A stretch of DNA of 31,103 nt from a virus (IMGVR_UViG_3300042446_001591:1-31103); one strand, 5' to 3'; counted from the stretch's first letter, positions 19,602 to 27,669 are shown. Notes: generated by a model not told the origin, from the sequence alone. A program made the numbers and translations.

Positions 19602-20015
19602 TTATTCTACGGTGTGAGCCCATTGAACTCTAACACAAGTTTGAGGTAATCTGTGAATATGACAATAGTTGTTAACATAACCTAGCATATTGGCACTACC
19701 GATAGCATTTGCGGAATGAATCACAACCTCAACAAATGGTTTCCCATCCATCCACTGCTCAACCAACCACTTAGTACAATCCATACCAGTTTTTTCTGTA
19801 ATATTGTTGTAATTCAACTCATAGTTATGATAAACATTTTTATGCCATTCTTCCATTGCACTATCTCCTAAGTCGTGGTCTAATGAAATTAATTCAATGT
19901 TCTCCAATCCAATTTCAGTTACTTTATCAACAAACTCATCGTAATTTCTAACAACGACCCAATCATTTTTATCAATCGGTGTACGAACATCATCTAAATA
20001 AATTTTCTTTTTCAT
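19602..20015 (-). CDS. cREC-like cyclic-phosphate-processing receiver protein
   Basis: This 137-residue protein has the receiver-like fold signature KIYLDDVRTP (D8, D9), VVVRNYDEFVD, LISLDHDLGD and VEVVIHSANAIGSANM. This ordered set is the hallmark of the 'cyclic-phosphate processing receiver' family described in the context of RNA-repair and nucleotide-signalling systems, rather than of phospho-relay receivers. Members are thought to act on cyclic 2',3'-phosphate ends or related cyclic nucleotides. Together with the HAD enzyme at 6299 and the many tRNAs it suggests RNA-end healing. The TATATTTG box ends five bases before the ATG. Assignment rests on motif resemblance. Confidence 0.78.
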   Translation of the reverse strand: MKKKIYLDDVRTPIDKNDWVVVRNYDEFVDKVTEIGLENIELISLDHDLGDSAMEEWHKNVYHNYELNYNNITEKTGMDCTKWLVEQWMDGKPFVEVVIHSANAIGSANMLGYVNNYCHIHRLPQTCVRVQWAHTVE

Positions 20016-20019
20016 GTCG

Positions 20020-20049
20020 CAAATATAATAAAGTTTTCAGTGTTTCAAA
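20020..20049 (-). promoter_or_regulatory. Bacteroidota-type promoter of the cREC-like gene
   Basis: Minus-strand TTTG (20046-20049), 18 bases, TATATTTG (20020-20027), slightly short spacing; the ATG is at 20015. Confidence 0.6.
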
Positions 20050-20061
20050 GTTTTTTAGAGA

Positions 20062-20215
20062 TATTTATAAACATGACGACTAACAAAAACCCAACGGTCT
20101 TTTGGAATTGAGTCATATTATGAGAACTTTAGGTGTGATGAGAAATGGAAATCTCTAACCATAAACATTCTAAATCTAAGGATATTCAAAAGGGGTGAAA
20201 AAATTTCATCCCTTT
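20062..20215 (+). ncRNA. Short transcription unit with two 12-codon frames
   Basis: TATTTATA (20062-20069) is followed by two tiny frames, MTTNKNPTVFWN (from 20073) and MRTLGVMRNGNL (from about 20120), and then by a clean terminator (20187-20218). No longer frame exists. It may be a small RNA, a pair of micropeptides or an attenuator-like leader ending before the HNH gene's own promoter. I cannot choose between them. Confidence 0.4.
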
Positions 20216-20218
20216 TTT
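20187..20218 (+). terminator. Intrinsic terminator of the short unit
   Basis: AAAAGGGGTGAAA and TTTCATCCCTTTT pair across a short AT loop and are followed by a run of T. The T run doubles as the -33 TTTG of the next promoter. Confidence 0.88.
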
Positions 20219-20246
20219 GTTTTTTAGAATAAATCAACTACTTTTG
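20216..20246 (+). promoter_or_regulatory. Bacteroidota-type promoter of the HNH gene
   Basis: TTTG (20216-20219), 19 bases, TACTTTTG (20239-20246); the ATG is at 20263. Confidence 0.7.
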
Positions 20247-20262
20247 TAAAAATTATTTTGAG

Positions 20263-20751
20263 ATGAGTAACGTATTAGTGTTAAACTATGACTACACTCC
20301 GTTGAATATTACTTCGACAAGGCGGGGGTATGTTCTTGTGGATAAGGGTAAAGCCGAAATTATTAAATCGGCCGAGAACCCTATTGTTGCTGGTTACCAA
20401 ACTTATGTTAGACCTTTAATTATCAGATTGTTAAGTTATATCAGATTCAACCAAAGAAACCTCAAAGTTAATAGAACAAGAATCTATAAACGAGATAATC
20501 ATGAGTGTGCATATTGTGGTTCAAAAAAACAATTAACCTTAGACCATATAATACCTAAATCTCGTGGTGGTGGAAATGATTGGAATAACTTGGTAACTTG
20601 TTGTTTCAAATGTAACCTTAAAAAAGCAAATAAAACTCCTGAGGAAGCCAAAATGGTTTTAAAAGTTAAACCATATGCACCTACTTTGATTAGTGAGAAC
20701 GGTTTGTTAAAAAAAATATGGGATGATTATCAAGAATCATTTGTCAATTAA
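20263..20751 (+). CDS. HNH endonuclease (5-methylcytosine-type/McrA-like fold)
   Basis: This 162-residue protein starts MSNVLVLNYDYTPLNITSTRRG, the opening typical of widespread bacterial and phage HNH nucleases. The zinc site is C82/C85 (ECAYCG) and C114/C117 (CCFKC), and the catalytic core LTLDHIIPKSRGGGNDWNNLVTCC supplies H95 and N109. The family cleaves double-stranded DNA in the cytosol and in phages may act in genome processing, packaging or host DNA cutting. It has its own host-type promoter and precedes the ClpP-like protease by two genes. Unlike the other two HNH genes it does not look like a homing insert. Confidence 0.88.
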   Translation: MSNVLVLNYDYTPLNITSTRRGYVLVDKGKAEIIKSAENPIVAGYQTYVRPLIIRLLSYIRFNQRNLKVNRTRIYKRDNHECAYCGSKKQLTLDHIIPKSRGGGNDWNNLVTCCFKCNLKKANKTPEEAKMVLKVKPYAPTLISENGLLKKIWDDYQESFVN

Positions 20752-20790
20752 AAAAATTTTTACTAAAATTATATCAAACAAAAATTAAAG

Positions 20791-21087
20791 ATGGAAAATT
20801 ACACAAACCCAGAACAAGGAGGACAAGAAGAAGTCCCTCAAGATTTATTAAATGCATCAATGTTGTTCGCAAGAGCGTTAGGTCTTATTTTCAAAGAAAA
20901 TGAAGGTATTGTTGTAGATGTTAAAGGTGATGTTAAATTACCTGAAGACGTAAACAAAGTAATCGTATTCAGACAAAATGACCAAATGCATATTTTCAAA
21001 TGTGAAGAAGATGTGGAAGAAGGAATGGCAGTAAACTTTGGTGCAAATCCTGAAGAAGAAACAGAAACTCAAACTACAGAACAATAA
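20791..21087 (+). CDS. Small acidic hypothetical protein
   Basis: A 98-residue acidic protein (MENYTNPEQGGQEEVPQDLL, then LFARALGLIFKENEGIVVDVKGDVKLPEDVNKVIVFRQNDQMHIFKCEED). The centre looks like a small beta barrel; the C terminus is an acidic tail EEETETQTTEQ. It lies between the HNH nuclease and the ClpP-like protease on the same strand. The role is unknown. A weak TACTAAAA-type box precedes it. Confidence 0.7.
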   Translation: MENYTNPEQGGQEEVPQDLLNASMLFARALGLIFKENEGIVVDVKGDVKLPEDVNKVIVFRQNDQMHIFKCEEDVEEGMAVNFGANPEEETETQTTEQ

Positions 21088-21142
21088 TTTGTTTTGTGGT
21101 TTGATTTTTTTTATTTACCTTTACTAAAATAAAAATCAAAAC

Positions 21143-21823
21143 ATGAATTACGGACAAGAATTTCAATCGTACTACACAAAACATTTAGGTAAACCATCAT
21201 CACATTTGGATTACTTTGCCCAACACATTGAGTCATCAATGACCCCTTACATTTTGGAAGAAAGAGAAATGAGGGTAACACAAATGGATATTTTTTCCCG
21301 ATTAATGAGAGACCGTCTATTGTGGGTTGCGGGTCCTGTTAACGACCACATGTCAACAATTGTTCAAGCTCAGCTAATGTTCTTGGATTCAACAGATAAA
21401 ACAGATATTACAATGCATATTGATTCTCCCGGAGGAAGTGTTAAATCAGGTTTATCTATGGTAGATGTTATGGAATACATTTCTTGTGATATCAGAACAG
21501 TAAATACTGGTATGGCAGCTTCTATGGGTTCAGTATTGTTAGGGGCGGGAACCAAAGGGAAACGTTCATCACTTCGTTTTTCAAAAACCATGTTACATCA
21601 ATCTTCAGGTGGTGCCGGTGGAAACATCCAAGACGCACGTATCAATATGATTGAGTGGGAAAAAGTTAACAATACCTTATTTGAATTATTGGGCAAATAT
21701 TGTGACAAGCCAGCTGAAAAAGTAATGAACGACGCAACTCGTGATTTATGGTTAAGTGCTGAAGAAGCTCTTGAGTATGGTATTATTGACGAAATCGTTA
21801 AAACAAAAAAGAAGGGTAATTAA
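21143..21823 (+). CDS. ClpP-like serine protease
   Basis: This 226-residue protein has the ClpP catalytic triad in its normal settings: S127 in NTGMAASMGSVLL, H152 in KTMLHQSSGG and D201 in ATRDLWLSAEEALEYGIID. DSPGGSVKSGLSMVD forms the oxyanion strand. ClpP assembles into a chambered protease and needs a partner ATPase for folded substrates. In phages, ClpP-like enzymes usually act as prohead maturation proteases, but this one keeps the full bacterial length and lacks a scaffold fusion. It may instead modify host proteolysis, which would connect to the tmRNA tag in this window. It ends in a strong terminator. Confidence 0.9.
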   Translation: MNYGQEFQSYYTKHLGKPSSHLDYFAQHIESSMTPYILEEREMRVTQMDIFSRLMRDRLLWVAGPVNDHMSTIVQAQLMFLDSTDKTDITMHIDSPGGSVKSGLSMVDVMEYISCDIRTVNTGMAASMGSVLLGAGTKGKRSSLRFSKTMLHQSSGGAGGNIQDARINMIEWEKVNNTLFELLGKYCDKPAEKVMNDATRDLWLSAEEALEYGIIDEIVKTKKKGN

Positions 21824-21836
21824 CCCTTCTTTTTGA
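21811..21836 (+). terminator. Intrinsic terminator of the clpP-like gene
   Basis: GAAGGGT and ACCCTTC pair around AATTA and are followed by five T. The stem starts inside the last codons (KKGN). Confidence 0.9.
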
Positions 21837-21932
21837 GATTTTGAACACCCCCCTTTTGTTTTTAGTCTCATTTATATTCAAGAGAATTACCTCTTTGAAT
21901 TTCTTGAATCCGTGTTTACACTACGGATGAAT

Positions 21933-22592
21933 TTACACTGAACCTTTTAATGTACTTACAACTTTTTTGGTATTATCGGTAAATTTACCTAATATTGAAC
22001 AAATTTTTCCCGATAATCCGTTTTCAATTCCTTGAACAAATTCGTTACTATCCAACACATTTCCTAAAATATTTCTAATTAAGTCGTACCCAAAACCTCC
22101 GTATCCTTTATCTTTTTGTATTGTCATTACCACGGCTTCAACAATACCAGTACCTACCAATTTAGCCATTAACTTACAATCTGAAAAAGATTTAATCACA
22201 TCTGAAGGTCTTGATGTTAAATATGAAATTAAAAAGTTTTTTATAAACCCATTTTCAAATCCAAGACTGGATAATAAACTATTGATATACGGTTCAACAA
22301 TAGTTTGGGTTGCACTACCTAAAAGGTTACTTCCAAAAATAGATTTCAATAACCCTCCCAAATTTACATCTTCTTTAATTAATCCACTTTCAGTTAGATA
22401 ATTCATTTCTTTGATAAACTTAACACTCAATGCTATCTGTTTTTTTTCAGACAAAGATTTGAAATCTTTTTCACTATTAATACCTTCAAGTATAATAGTG
22501 AGTCTATTTTTTATTAAAGATTCACCAATTAATTGTTTTTCTTTATTCTCTTTAATTTCCATCAAAGATTTTTTTACTCTATTTTTTAACAT
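21933..22592 (-). CDS. Probable virion-associated helical protein
   Basis: A 219-residue protein with a charged N terminus (MLKNRVKKSLMEIKENKEKQ, then LIGESLIKNRLTIILEGI) and a long central stretch of moderately hydrophobic helices (LGGLLKSIFGSNLLGSATQT and IVEPYINSLLSSLGF, then GIVEAVVMTIQKDKGYGGF). It is the last gene of the minus-strand block that holds the other probable structural proteins, with which it shares short spacing (7 bases to the next). It could be an internal capsid or membrane-puncturing protein; no family is recognised. Confidence 0.68.
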   Translation of the reverse strand: MLKNRVKKSLMEIKENKEKQLIGESLIKNRLTIILEGINSEKDFKSLSEKKQIALSVKFIKEMNYLTESGLIKEDVNLGGLLKSIFGSNLLGSATQTIVEPYINSLLSSLGFENGFIKNFLISYLTSRPSDVIKSFSDCKLMAKLVGTGIVEAVVMTIQKDKGYGGFGYDLIRNILGNVLDSNEFVQGIENGLSGKICSILGKFTDNTKKVVSTLKGSV

Positions 22593-22599
22593 ATTACTA

Positions 22600-23628
22600 T
22601 TAATTTAATCTCCATTTAGCATCGTCACCAGCTCTTGATGGTCCGCCGATTCCACCACTCATAATGTCTAACATTTTATCTACTTTTTTACCACCAAAGA
22701 AACCCCAACGACCATAAAACTCGTTCTTACATGCCTGAACATCAGATTTCATTTTTGTTAGTTCGTTTGGTAATAACATTCTTTTTCTTGTAAAATTGTC
22801 ATAATAATCTTCGATAGCATCTTTACAAACTTTTTTGTCTTTTGGTATTGTTTTATCAATGTTTGCTTGGATATCAGCCAACATTGTTGGGTCAGTGACT
22901 TTTGTTGGGTCAAGATAGACATAAAAATCTTCTGAAAAATCAGGGTTTGAACCAATTTTAATCTTTTGATATCTTTGAGCTTTTTCGGGGTCTACTTCAC
23001 TTTGTAATAACGCACCATATTTTTTATAATAGTTAAGAACATCTTGTCCTTTTTTAGTTAATGCAGCATTGATACCGACATCAGATAAGTTTCTATATAA
23101 TGTTACGCCATCAACCACTTGTTTTTGATACATTTTTGGGTTGTTTACATTAGCGTCAGTATCGGTAATCTCTTCTCTTTCTTTCCAATTACCTTCTTTT
23201 TTTATTTTTTCAATATTACCTTTAATTTGGTCTTCAATTGGTTTTGTTAATGCTGAACAAGTCCATTTTTTATTCTTGGCCGATAATATTTTATTACCTG
23301 AAGCATCTTTTGAAACGACATCAAAAGTAAAATCATCTTTTATATATAATTCGTCACCTTTTTTAAAGTATCCGTTAGCAGAATCGTAATCCGCGACTTT
23401 ATATAAAACTGATGGTTTACCAGGTGCACTTTTGATAACACCACCAACAGCGATTTTACATTTTTTATCTCTAGCCGCCTTTAAAAACTCAACACCACCA
23501 CCTGTAGATTGTGTTTGTTCGTTAACCATAAGTTTTGTAACTTTTGATTGTAAAACTTTTTTAAATAAATTATGTTGCTCAAGAATTTCTTTTTTTTCTT
23601 GTTCGTTAACCTCAAATTTTATTTTCAT
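22600..23628 (-). CDS. Probable virion protein with EKxxILxQH N-terminal motif
   Basis: A 342-residue protein whose N terminus reads MKIKFEVNEQEKKEILEQHNLF. The motif EKxxILxQHxxL recurs in the acidic protein at 28124 and I think of it as common among proteins of the same phage group. The rest is lysine-rich and soluble, with SGGGVEFLKAARDKKCKIAV and repeated charged helices, ending in GGIGGPSRAGDDAKWRLN. No domain is recognised. It lies in the minus-strand structural block, eight bases from its neighbour. A virion role is inferred from context. Confidence 0.7.
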   Translation of the reverse strand: MKIKFEVNEQEKKEILEQHNLFKKVLQSKVTKLMVNEQTQSTGGGVEFLKAARDKKCKIAVGGVIKSAPGKPSVLYKVADYDSANGYFKKGDELYIKDDFTFDVVSKDASGNKILSAKNKKWTCSALTKPIEDQIKGNIEKIKKEGNWKEREEITDTDANVNNPKMYQKQVVDGVTLYRNLSDVGINAALTKKGQDVLNYYKKYGALLQSEVDPEKAQRYQKIKIGSNPDFSEDFYVYLDPTKVTDPTMLADIQANIDKTIPKDKKVCKDAIEDYYDNFTRKRMLLPNELTKMKSDVQACKNEFYGRWGFFGGKKVDKMLDIMSGGIGGPSRAGDDAKWRLN

Positions 23629-23651
23629 ATTGTTATTTCTTATTTTAATAA

Positions 23652-24683
23652 TTAATATTCAATCTCGTCTGAATCCATCGTTCGATTTGTAAATGATTTT
23701 TTACTTGATTGTAAACCAGGTATTTCAGATGAGAATGAAGATGCCGATTTAGGAGTTGAAGGTGATGCGGGTTGTGGTTTTTCTTCGGAATAATCTTCAT
23801 ATCCAGTTCCTTCTCCTTCAGGTTTTTCGGATGATGGAGTAGATGGTTTAGTGTTTTGAACATCATTTGAATATTCAATTTCATCAACGGTATAATCCTC
23901 ATAACCTGTCTTGGGTACTGATGAATATGGAACACCAGAAACTAAAGAATGATTTGCACCACAAATATTAATAATAGTTTCAGTTGTTATTAATGTCCCA
24001 TTTTGGTTTCTACTTTCCAAATATTCTTGTGTGATTGGTCCAAAATTACCTGTTTGATATCTTTTTGGCATTTTTAAACAAGCTTGAACTTTTCTAATTG
24101 TTTCGTTTTTACAATATTGTTTGATTGGTAGTTGTTCAGAACACTTAGTATATCTAATTTTTTTTGTTGTACCACTAGTGTTTGTACCTCCTCCCGCATC
24201 TGTCTTTTTAGTTGATACTTGACCTTTATCACCCGATTGTGTTGATAAGTCATTAGATTTTTGTTTTACCCATTTACCGTCTTTTGATGACCACTGTTCA
24301 CCGTCTTCTGTTTTAATAAAAAGATTCCCATCAGATTCGCACTCCCAATTACCCATTATTTTGTTACCATATCCGCGGTCAAATTGGAATCTAAAATTAT
24401 TAAAGAAATACCAATAACCAGTTTCGGTAACGAAAACAACTTGATTGGGGTCTGTTGTTTTCGTTATTTTTAATTTAAAAAGACAAGGATAATCATTTAC
24501 CCATGCAGGTAATCCTGATGACGATGGGGGTAAGGTTCCTCCAGCCTTTGGGGGTAAATTTCCTCCAGCCTTTGGGGGTAAATTTCCTCCAGCCTTTGGG
24601 GGCAAGGCTCCTCCTACCTTTGGGGGCAAACCCTCTATAATTAATTTTCTTATTCTTTCTATGTTATTTAAAACTTCCGTCAT
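23652..24683 (-). CDS. Probable virion protein with PG-binding-like domain and Pro/Gly repeats
   Basis: A 343-residue protein. Residues about 19-54 are tandem LPPKAGGN-type octapeptides (five units), encoded by 24-bp DNA repeats. A central compact domain follows (about residues 58-145, with YWYFFNNFRF and GNWECESDGNLFIKTEDGEQW). Then comes a peptidoglycan-binding-like segment ETIRKVQACLKMPKRYQTGN, FGPITQEYLES (about 195-230). The C-terminal third is Ser/Pro-rich with two GYEDY motifs and two DEIEY motifs. The start overlaps the upstream gene by 20 bases. Such proteins may contact the host wall at the tail tip or fill the capsid. Confidence 0.72.
   Translation of the reverse strand: MTEVLNNIERIRKLIIEGLPPKVGGALPPKAGGNLPPKAGGNLPPKAGGTLPPSSSGLPAWVNDYPCLFKLKITKTTDPNQVVFVTETGYWYFFNNFRFQFDRGYGNKIMGNWECESDGNLFIKTEDGEQWSSKDGKWVKQKSNDLSTQSGDKGQVSTKKTDAGGGTNTSGTTKKIRYTKCSEQLPIKQYCKNETIRKVQACLKMPKRYQTGNFGPITQEYLESRNQNGTLITTETIINICGANHSLVSGVPYSSVPKTGYEDYTVDEIEYSNDVQNTKPSTPSSEKPEGEGTGYEDYSEEKPQPASPSTPKSASSFSSEIPGLQSSKKSFTNRTMDSDEIEY
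24526..24633. repeat. 24-bp tandem repeat coding for LPPKAGG units
   Basis: Units of the type CTCCAGCCTTTGGGGGTAAA recur about five times, the middle copies almost identical. The nearly perfect DNA identity suggests recent expansion by slippage. Unit length is a multiple of three, so copy number can change without a frameshift. Confidence 0.85.
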
Positions 24684-25785
24684 TTTGTTTGCTAATACTA
24701 CCTTGTTGTCCGTTTAATGTCCAAATTACTTCGTTTGGATTATCTGTTGTGGTAAGTTTCATTCCATCAGACCAATAACCATTCTCTTTAAGCCATTTTT
24801 CAGCATCAGGAATTAAATTATTTGACGAACTTTTTGATGGTTCGCTTGAAGGAAAAAGATTGCCAATGAATGGGATTGATTGTAATTGTGACTTTAATTC
24901 TTGATAAACTTTATAACCAATATAAACACCAGACAGTGTGACAATAAGAAGAAATACCGTACCAATTGACTTAATTAAACGCCATAATTTTATTTTTCCT
25001 ATTGAAGTCGTTCCCATATTGAGGTTTTCAATAGAATTATCCAATAATTTTTGAGCATTTTCAGCTTTCAGTTTGGATGACATATCTTTGGCTTGTTTCA
25101 TCCTATTGATACTTTGTTGTAAAAGACCATCTTGACTTGTTATTCTTTTTAGTGCGTTTTCTACTTGTATAATTTGTTCAGGACTCAGTTTAGTCAATTT
25201 ACGATATACTTTGTTCAATAATTGAGCATCTGCGGTTGACACTTGTTTACCTGTAAGCCTAAAGATTTCTTCGGCCTCATGCTTCAAAATTCCACTTACA
25301 TCTGGTGCTGACACCACTTCAAGTTTTTTTGCAACTTTTCTAAATAACTCGGGACCCAACTCTGGAATTCCTTCATTTTCAGTCCATGTTGAAAGAACAT
25401 CTTCCAAATCCTTCAACGCTTTTTCTTTAGATATATTACCTGATTTTATGTTGCTAATTTTTGTGTTAATAAAATTTTCAATTTGGGTTCCCAACTTTTT
25501 GTTTTCAATAAGGTGAGACGCCAACTTGGAAAAATCCAAACTTTGTATTAGTTTTCCAACTGCAGATTCCACATCCCCTGCTTTATTTTTTGTTCGTTGT
25601 AAAATCTCGTAAGCATTTTCTTCTTCTTTCCCAAAGTTGGCAAACATTTTCTTAAATGCCCCTTCAGGTATATCTTTAATTAGGCTTTTTACAAATTTTA
25701 CTGCTGGTGCTGGATTTACTGCTTCATTCATTCTGTTATAAAAATGATTGATTTTCAGGATTTCTTCTAAAAGTTCTTTTTTCAT
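24664..25785 (-). CDS. Probable structural protein with one membrane segment
   Basis: A 373-residue protein (start MKKELLEEILKINHFYNRMNE at 25785). About 270 residues of charged helices, including a coiled-coil-like stretch near 210-270, precede one membrane helix (about 281-304: LIKSIGTVFLLIVTLSGVYI). A Ser/Lys linker and a C-terminal WLKENGYWSDGMKLTTTD, DNPNEVIWTLNGQQGS domain follow, similar in style to the downstream protein's central domain. The ATG at 25809 lies upstream of the TATTTATA motif and is not used. An internal virion or tail-tube membrane-interacting protein is plausible; this is inference. Confidence 0.72.
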   Translation of the reverse strand: MKKELLEEILKINHFYNRMNEAVNPAPAVKFVKSLIKDIPEGAFKKMFANFGKEEENAYEILQRTKNKAGDVESAVGKLIQSLDFSKLASHLIENKKLGTQIENFINTKISNIKSGNISKEKALKDLEDVLSTWTENEGIPELGPELFRKVAKKLEVVSAPDVSGILKHEAEEIFRLTGKQVSTADAQLLNKVYRKLTKLSPEQIIQVENALKRITSQDGLLQQSINRMKQAKDMSSKLKAENAQKLLDNSIENLNMGTTSIGKIKLWRLIKSIGTVFLLIVTLSGVYIGYKVYQELKSQLQSIPFIGNLFPSSEPSKSSSNNLIPDAEKWLKENGYWSDGMKLTTTDNPNEVIWTLNGQQGSISKQNDGSFK

Positions 25786-25797
25786 GATGTTTTTTTT

Positions 25798-25805
25798 TAT
25801 AAATA
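25798..25805 (-). promoter_or_regulatory. TATTTATA motif (putative late promoter)
   Basis: Minus-strand TATTTATA 12 bases before the ATG at 25785; it decides the start against the longer frame at 25809. Confidence 0.55.
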
Positions 25806-25861
25806 TCAAATAAATTTGAAATTATTTATTACAAATTAGATAATTCTTTGGATTTTGTGGT

Positions 25862-27097
25862 TTATGATTGTTTTGTTCGTGTTGTTTCCAAATATTGATT
25901 ACCATATTTTTTCCAAGCTTTTGATGTTCTTGGACCAAACTTACCATAACCTCCTCCATTTTGACCTAGATTGATGATACCTTCTTTGTAACCTGTTGCC
26001 CAGCCCTTTGCGTTTTGGTCTAACCAATCTTGAAATAATTTAATGTTTTTCGGGTTGGAAAGTTGAGGAGGTGTCTCGATTACCTTTTGTCGTGCAACCA
26101 CAGAAGGTGTGATTGTTGCGGATGCCGAACTTTTTGGTTGAGATGAGACACTCACAGTATCTTGAGATAACGATTCATTCATTAATTTTTGTAACTCAAT
26201 CAGGGATTCCTCATCAGTCAAGTTGGTTTGTATAGTCTCAATTACTTGTTTTTGAGTTTTTGGTTTTTCAGATTTGAACGATTGTTCCAATTCTTGTCTT
26301 TTCTTTGTACTTGCTTTCGGTGGAACGTCTTCCCCTTTTGGACTGACTCCCAACATTTCTGCTAACTTATCATAGGTATATAAAATACCCCCTATTTGTA
26401 TAGTTGTGTGTCCAATAGCGTATTTAATTTTGTTATTGTTCTTCCATTTCATCATAAATTTTATAAAATTTCTTAAAGACAATTTTTCTAAAAGTTTTGA
26501 GAATGAAGATTTAACCAAATTCAATGCAGAAGTATATTTAATCCATTTTGAGTTTTTTGATATTTGTTCGGCAACTTCCTTTTCGGTTTCAGTTAAGGCA
26601 ATTTTAGATTTTGGTCCTAATTCCATAAATTTCATAATTCTTACCAATCCTTGCTTTGAAAGTTTTTTTACTGCAGGTATTCTTGCAATTAATTGTGAAC
26701 CAGGTATTAAAGAAAATGCCAAAGTCAAACCACCCATATAAGGGTCACCTTCTTTAAAATATAAAGATGCGTCTGCTAATTCTAAACCTAAAGAAATAAA
26801 TGGTCCTGCTAATGGTATAAAAACAGTTCCAAACGCTGCCACTTGAAGTATTTCATGTCTATATTTATACATGTCATCAATATATTGTTGTTGTTTTTGA
26901 TGTGCAGGTCCAAGTGTTTTAGGTTTATCTTGTTTGTAACCAAACCTTTCTATTTGACCGGGCATCATTTCATCGGGTTTCTGTTCCGATAAAATTAATA
27001 CATTTTCAGAGTATGTTTTTGACATATCATATTCCATGAACAATAAAATTTTATTCAATTCATCATACGCTTCTTCTAATTTTTTTTTCTTTTCCAT
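25862..27097 (-). CDS. Probable virion protein with C-terminal PG-binding-like module
   Basis: This 411-residue protein begins with a helical charged segment (MEKKKKLEEAYDELNKILL), followed by a hydrophobic region about residues 86-112 (LQVAAFGTVFIPLAGPFISL) and further helices. The end, KLFQDWLDQNAKGWATGYKE, GIINLGQNGGGYGKFGPRTSKAWKKYG, matches the shape of peptidoglycan-binding domains (FQxWLD, GGYGxFGPRT). That is fitting for a tail or internal protein that contacts the wall at infection. The TATTTATA motif is seven bases upstream. The functional role is inferred. Confidence 0.74.
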   Translation of the reverse strand: MEKKKKLEEAYDELNKILLFMEYDMSKTYSENVLILSEQKPDEMMPGQIERFGYKQDKPKTLGPAHQKQQQYIDDMYKYRHEILQVAAFGTVFIPLAGPFISLGLELADASLYFKEGDPYMGGLTLAFSLIPGSQLIARIPAVKKLSKQGLVRIMKFMELGPKSKIALTETEKEVAEQISKNSKWIKYTSALNLVKSSFSKLLEKLSLRNFIKFMMKWKNNNKIKYAIGHTTIQIGGILYTYDKLAEMLGVSPKGEDVPPKASTKKRQELEQSFKSEKPKTQKQVIETIQTNLTDEESLIELQKLMNESLSQDTVSVSSQPKSSASATITPSVVARQKVIETPPQLSNPKNIKLFQDWLDQNAKGWATGYKEGIINLGQNGGGYGKFGPRTSKAWKKYGNQYLETTRTKQS

Positions 27098-27104
27098 ACA
27101 ATAC

Positions 27105-27112
27105 TATAAATA
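27105..27112 (-). promoter_or_regulatory. TATTTATA motif (putative late promoter)
   Basis: Minus-strand TATTTATA seven bases before the ATG at 27097. Confidence 0.55.
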
Positions 27113-27130
27113 CTAACGTAATGTATAAAA

Positions 27131-27162
27131 TTTGATTCTTCAAATAAATTGTCGTATTTTTG
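27131..27162 (+). promoter_or_regulatory. Bacteroidota-type promoter
   Basis: TTTG (27131-27134), 20 bases, TATTTTTG (27155-27162); the ATG at 27178 follows. It lies back-to-back with the TATTTATA motif of the divergent virion gene, a clear case of the two promoter classes side by side. Confidence 0.7.
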
Positions 27163-27177
27163 AGACAAAAGAGAATC

Positions 27178-27429
27178 ATGAGTCCAAAATTTAAAATAAA
27201 AGAGATAGTTGAGGTTAAAATCAAAAACGAATTCAAACGTCTTAAAATTATTGATTTAGAAATTTTTGATAATTTAGTACTTTACTATACTGATAATGGG
27301 AAGGCGTATCCTGAAGATGTTTTAGAGTATGTAGGTACAAATGGTTTAAAATATTTTCTTTACGCATCTGACGAACAGAAAGATAAAGATTTTTTACAAA
27401 TCCTAAAAGATTTAAAAATTGATTTTTAA
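27178..27429 (+). CDS. Small hypothetical protein
   Basis: An 83-residue protein (MSPKFKIKEIVEVKIKNEFK, then RLKIIDLEIFDNLVLYYTDNGKAYPEDVLEYV). The start ATG at 27178 is preferred because the upstream in-frame TTG at 27160 lies inside the promoter. The beta-rich KFKIKEIVEVK...LKIIDLEI...LYYTDNGKAYPEDVLEYV reads like a small SH3-like or KOW-like fold. Its stop abuts the stop of the convergent gene. Confidence 0.66.
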   Translation: MSPKFKIKEIVEVKIKNEFKRLKIIDLEIFDNLVLYYTDNGKAYPEDVLEYVGTNGLKYFLYASDEQKDKDFLQILKDLKIDF

Positions 27430-27669
27430 TTACCAAATTTGATTTGCAGCTCCTCTGGACATTCCCGTTGTCCATTTTTCTCCGGCCTTTGTTAATGGAT
27501 TTGCTTTACCTCTTTTTGTTTGATAGGAATCAGCCCATTTTGGGATATTCCCTCCACCTCCGCCACCTGATGATGGTGCCGAAGCGGCTTGTTCTCCCAT
27601 TTCTTTCCTGTAACCCTTACCCGAGTACTTATTGAAAAAATCAATTAAAAAATCTACATCTAAAATCAT
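27430..27669 (-). CDS. Small glycine-rich phage protein
   Basis: A 79-residue protein (MILDVDFLIDFFNKYSGKGYRKEM, then a glycine run SSGGGGGG and NIPKWADSYQTKRGKANPLTKAGEKWTTGMSRGAANQIW). The end, WADSYxTKRGxANPLTKAGEKWTTGMSRG, looks highly constrained and may bind nucleic acid or a virion partner. The role is unknown. It stops immediately next to the convergent gene's stop. Confidence 0.65.
   Translation of the reverse strand: MILDVDFLIDFFNKYSGKGYRKEMGEQAASAPSSGGGGGGNIPKWADSYQTKRGKANPLTKAGEKWTTGMSRGAANQIW

Noticed and set aside
24526-24633. CRISPR array
   Set aside because: The 24-bp repeats have no spacers, stay in frame and encode LPPKAGG units.
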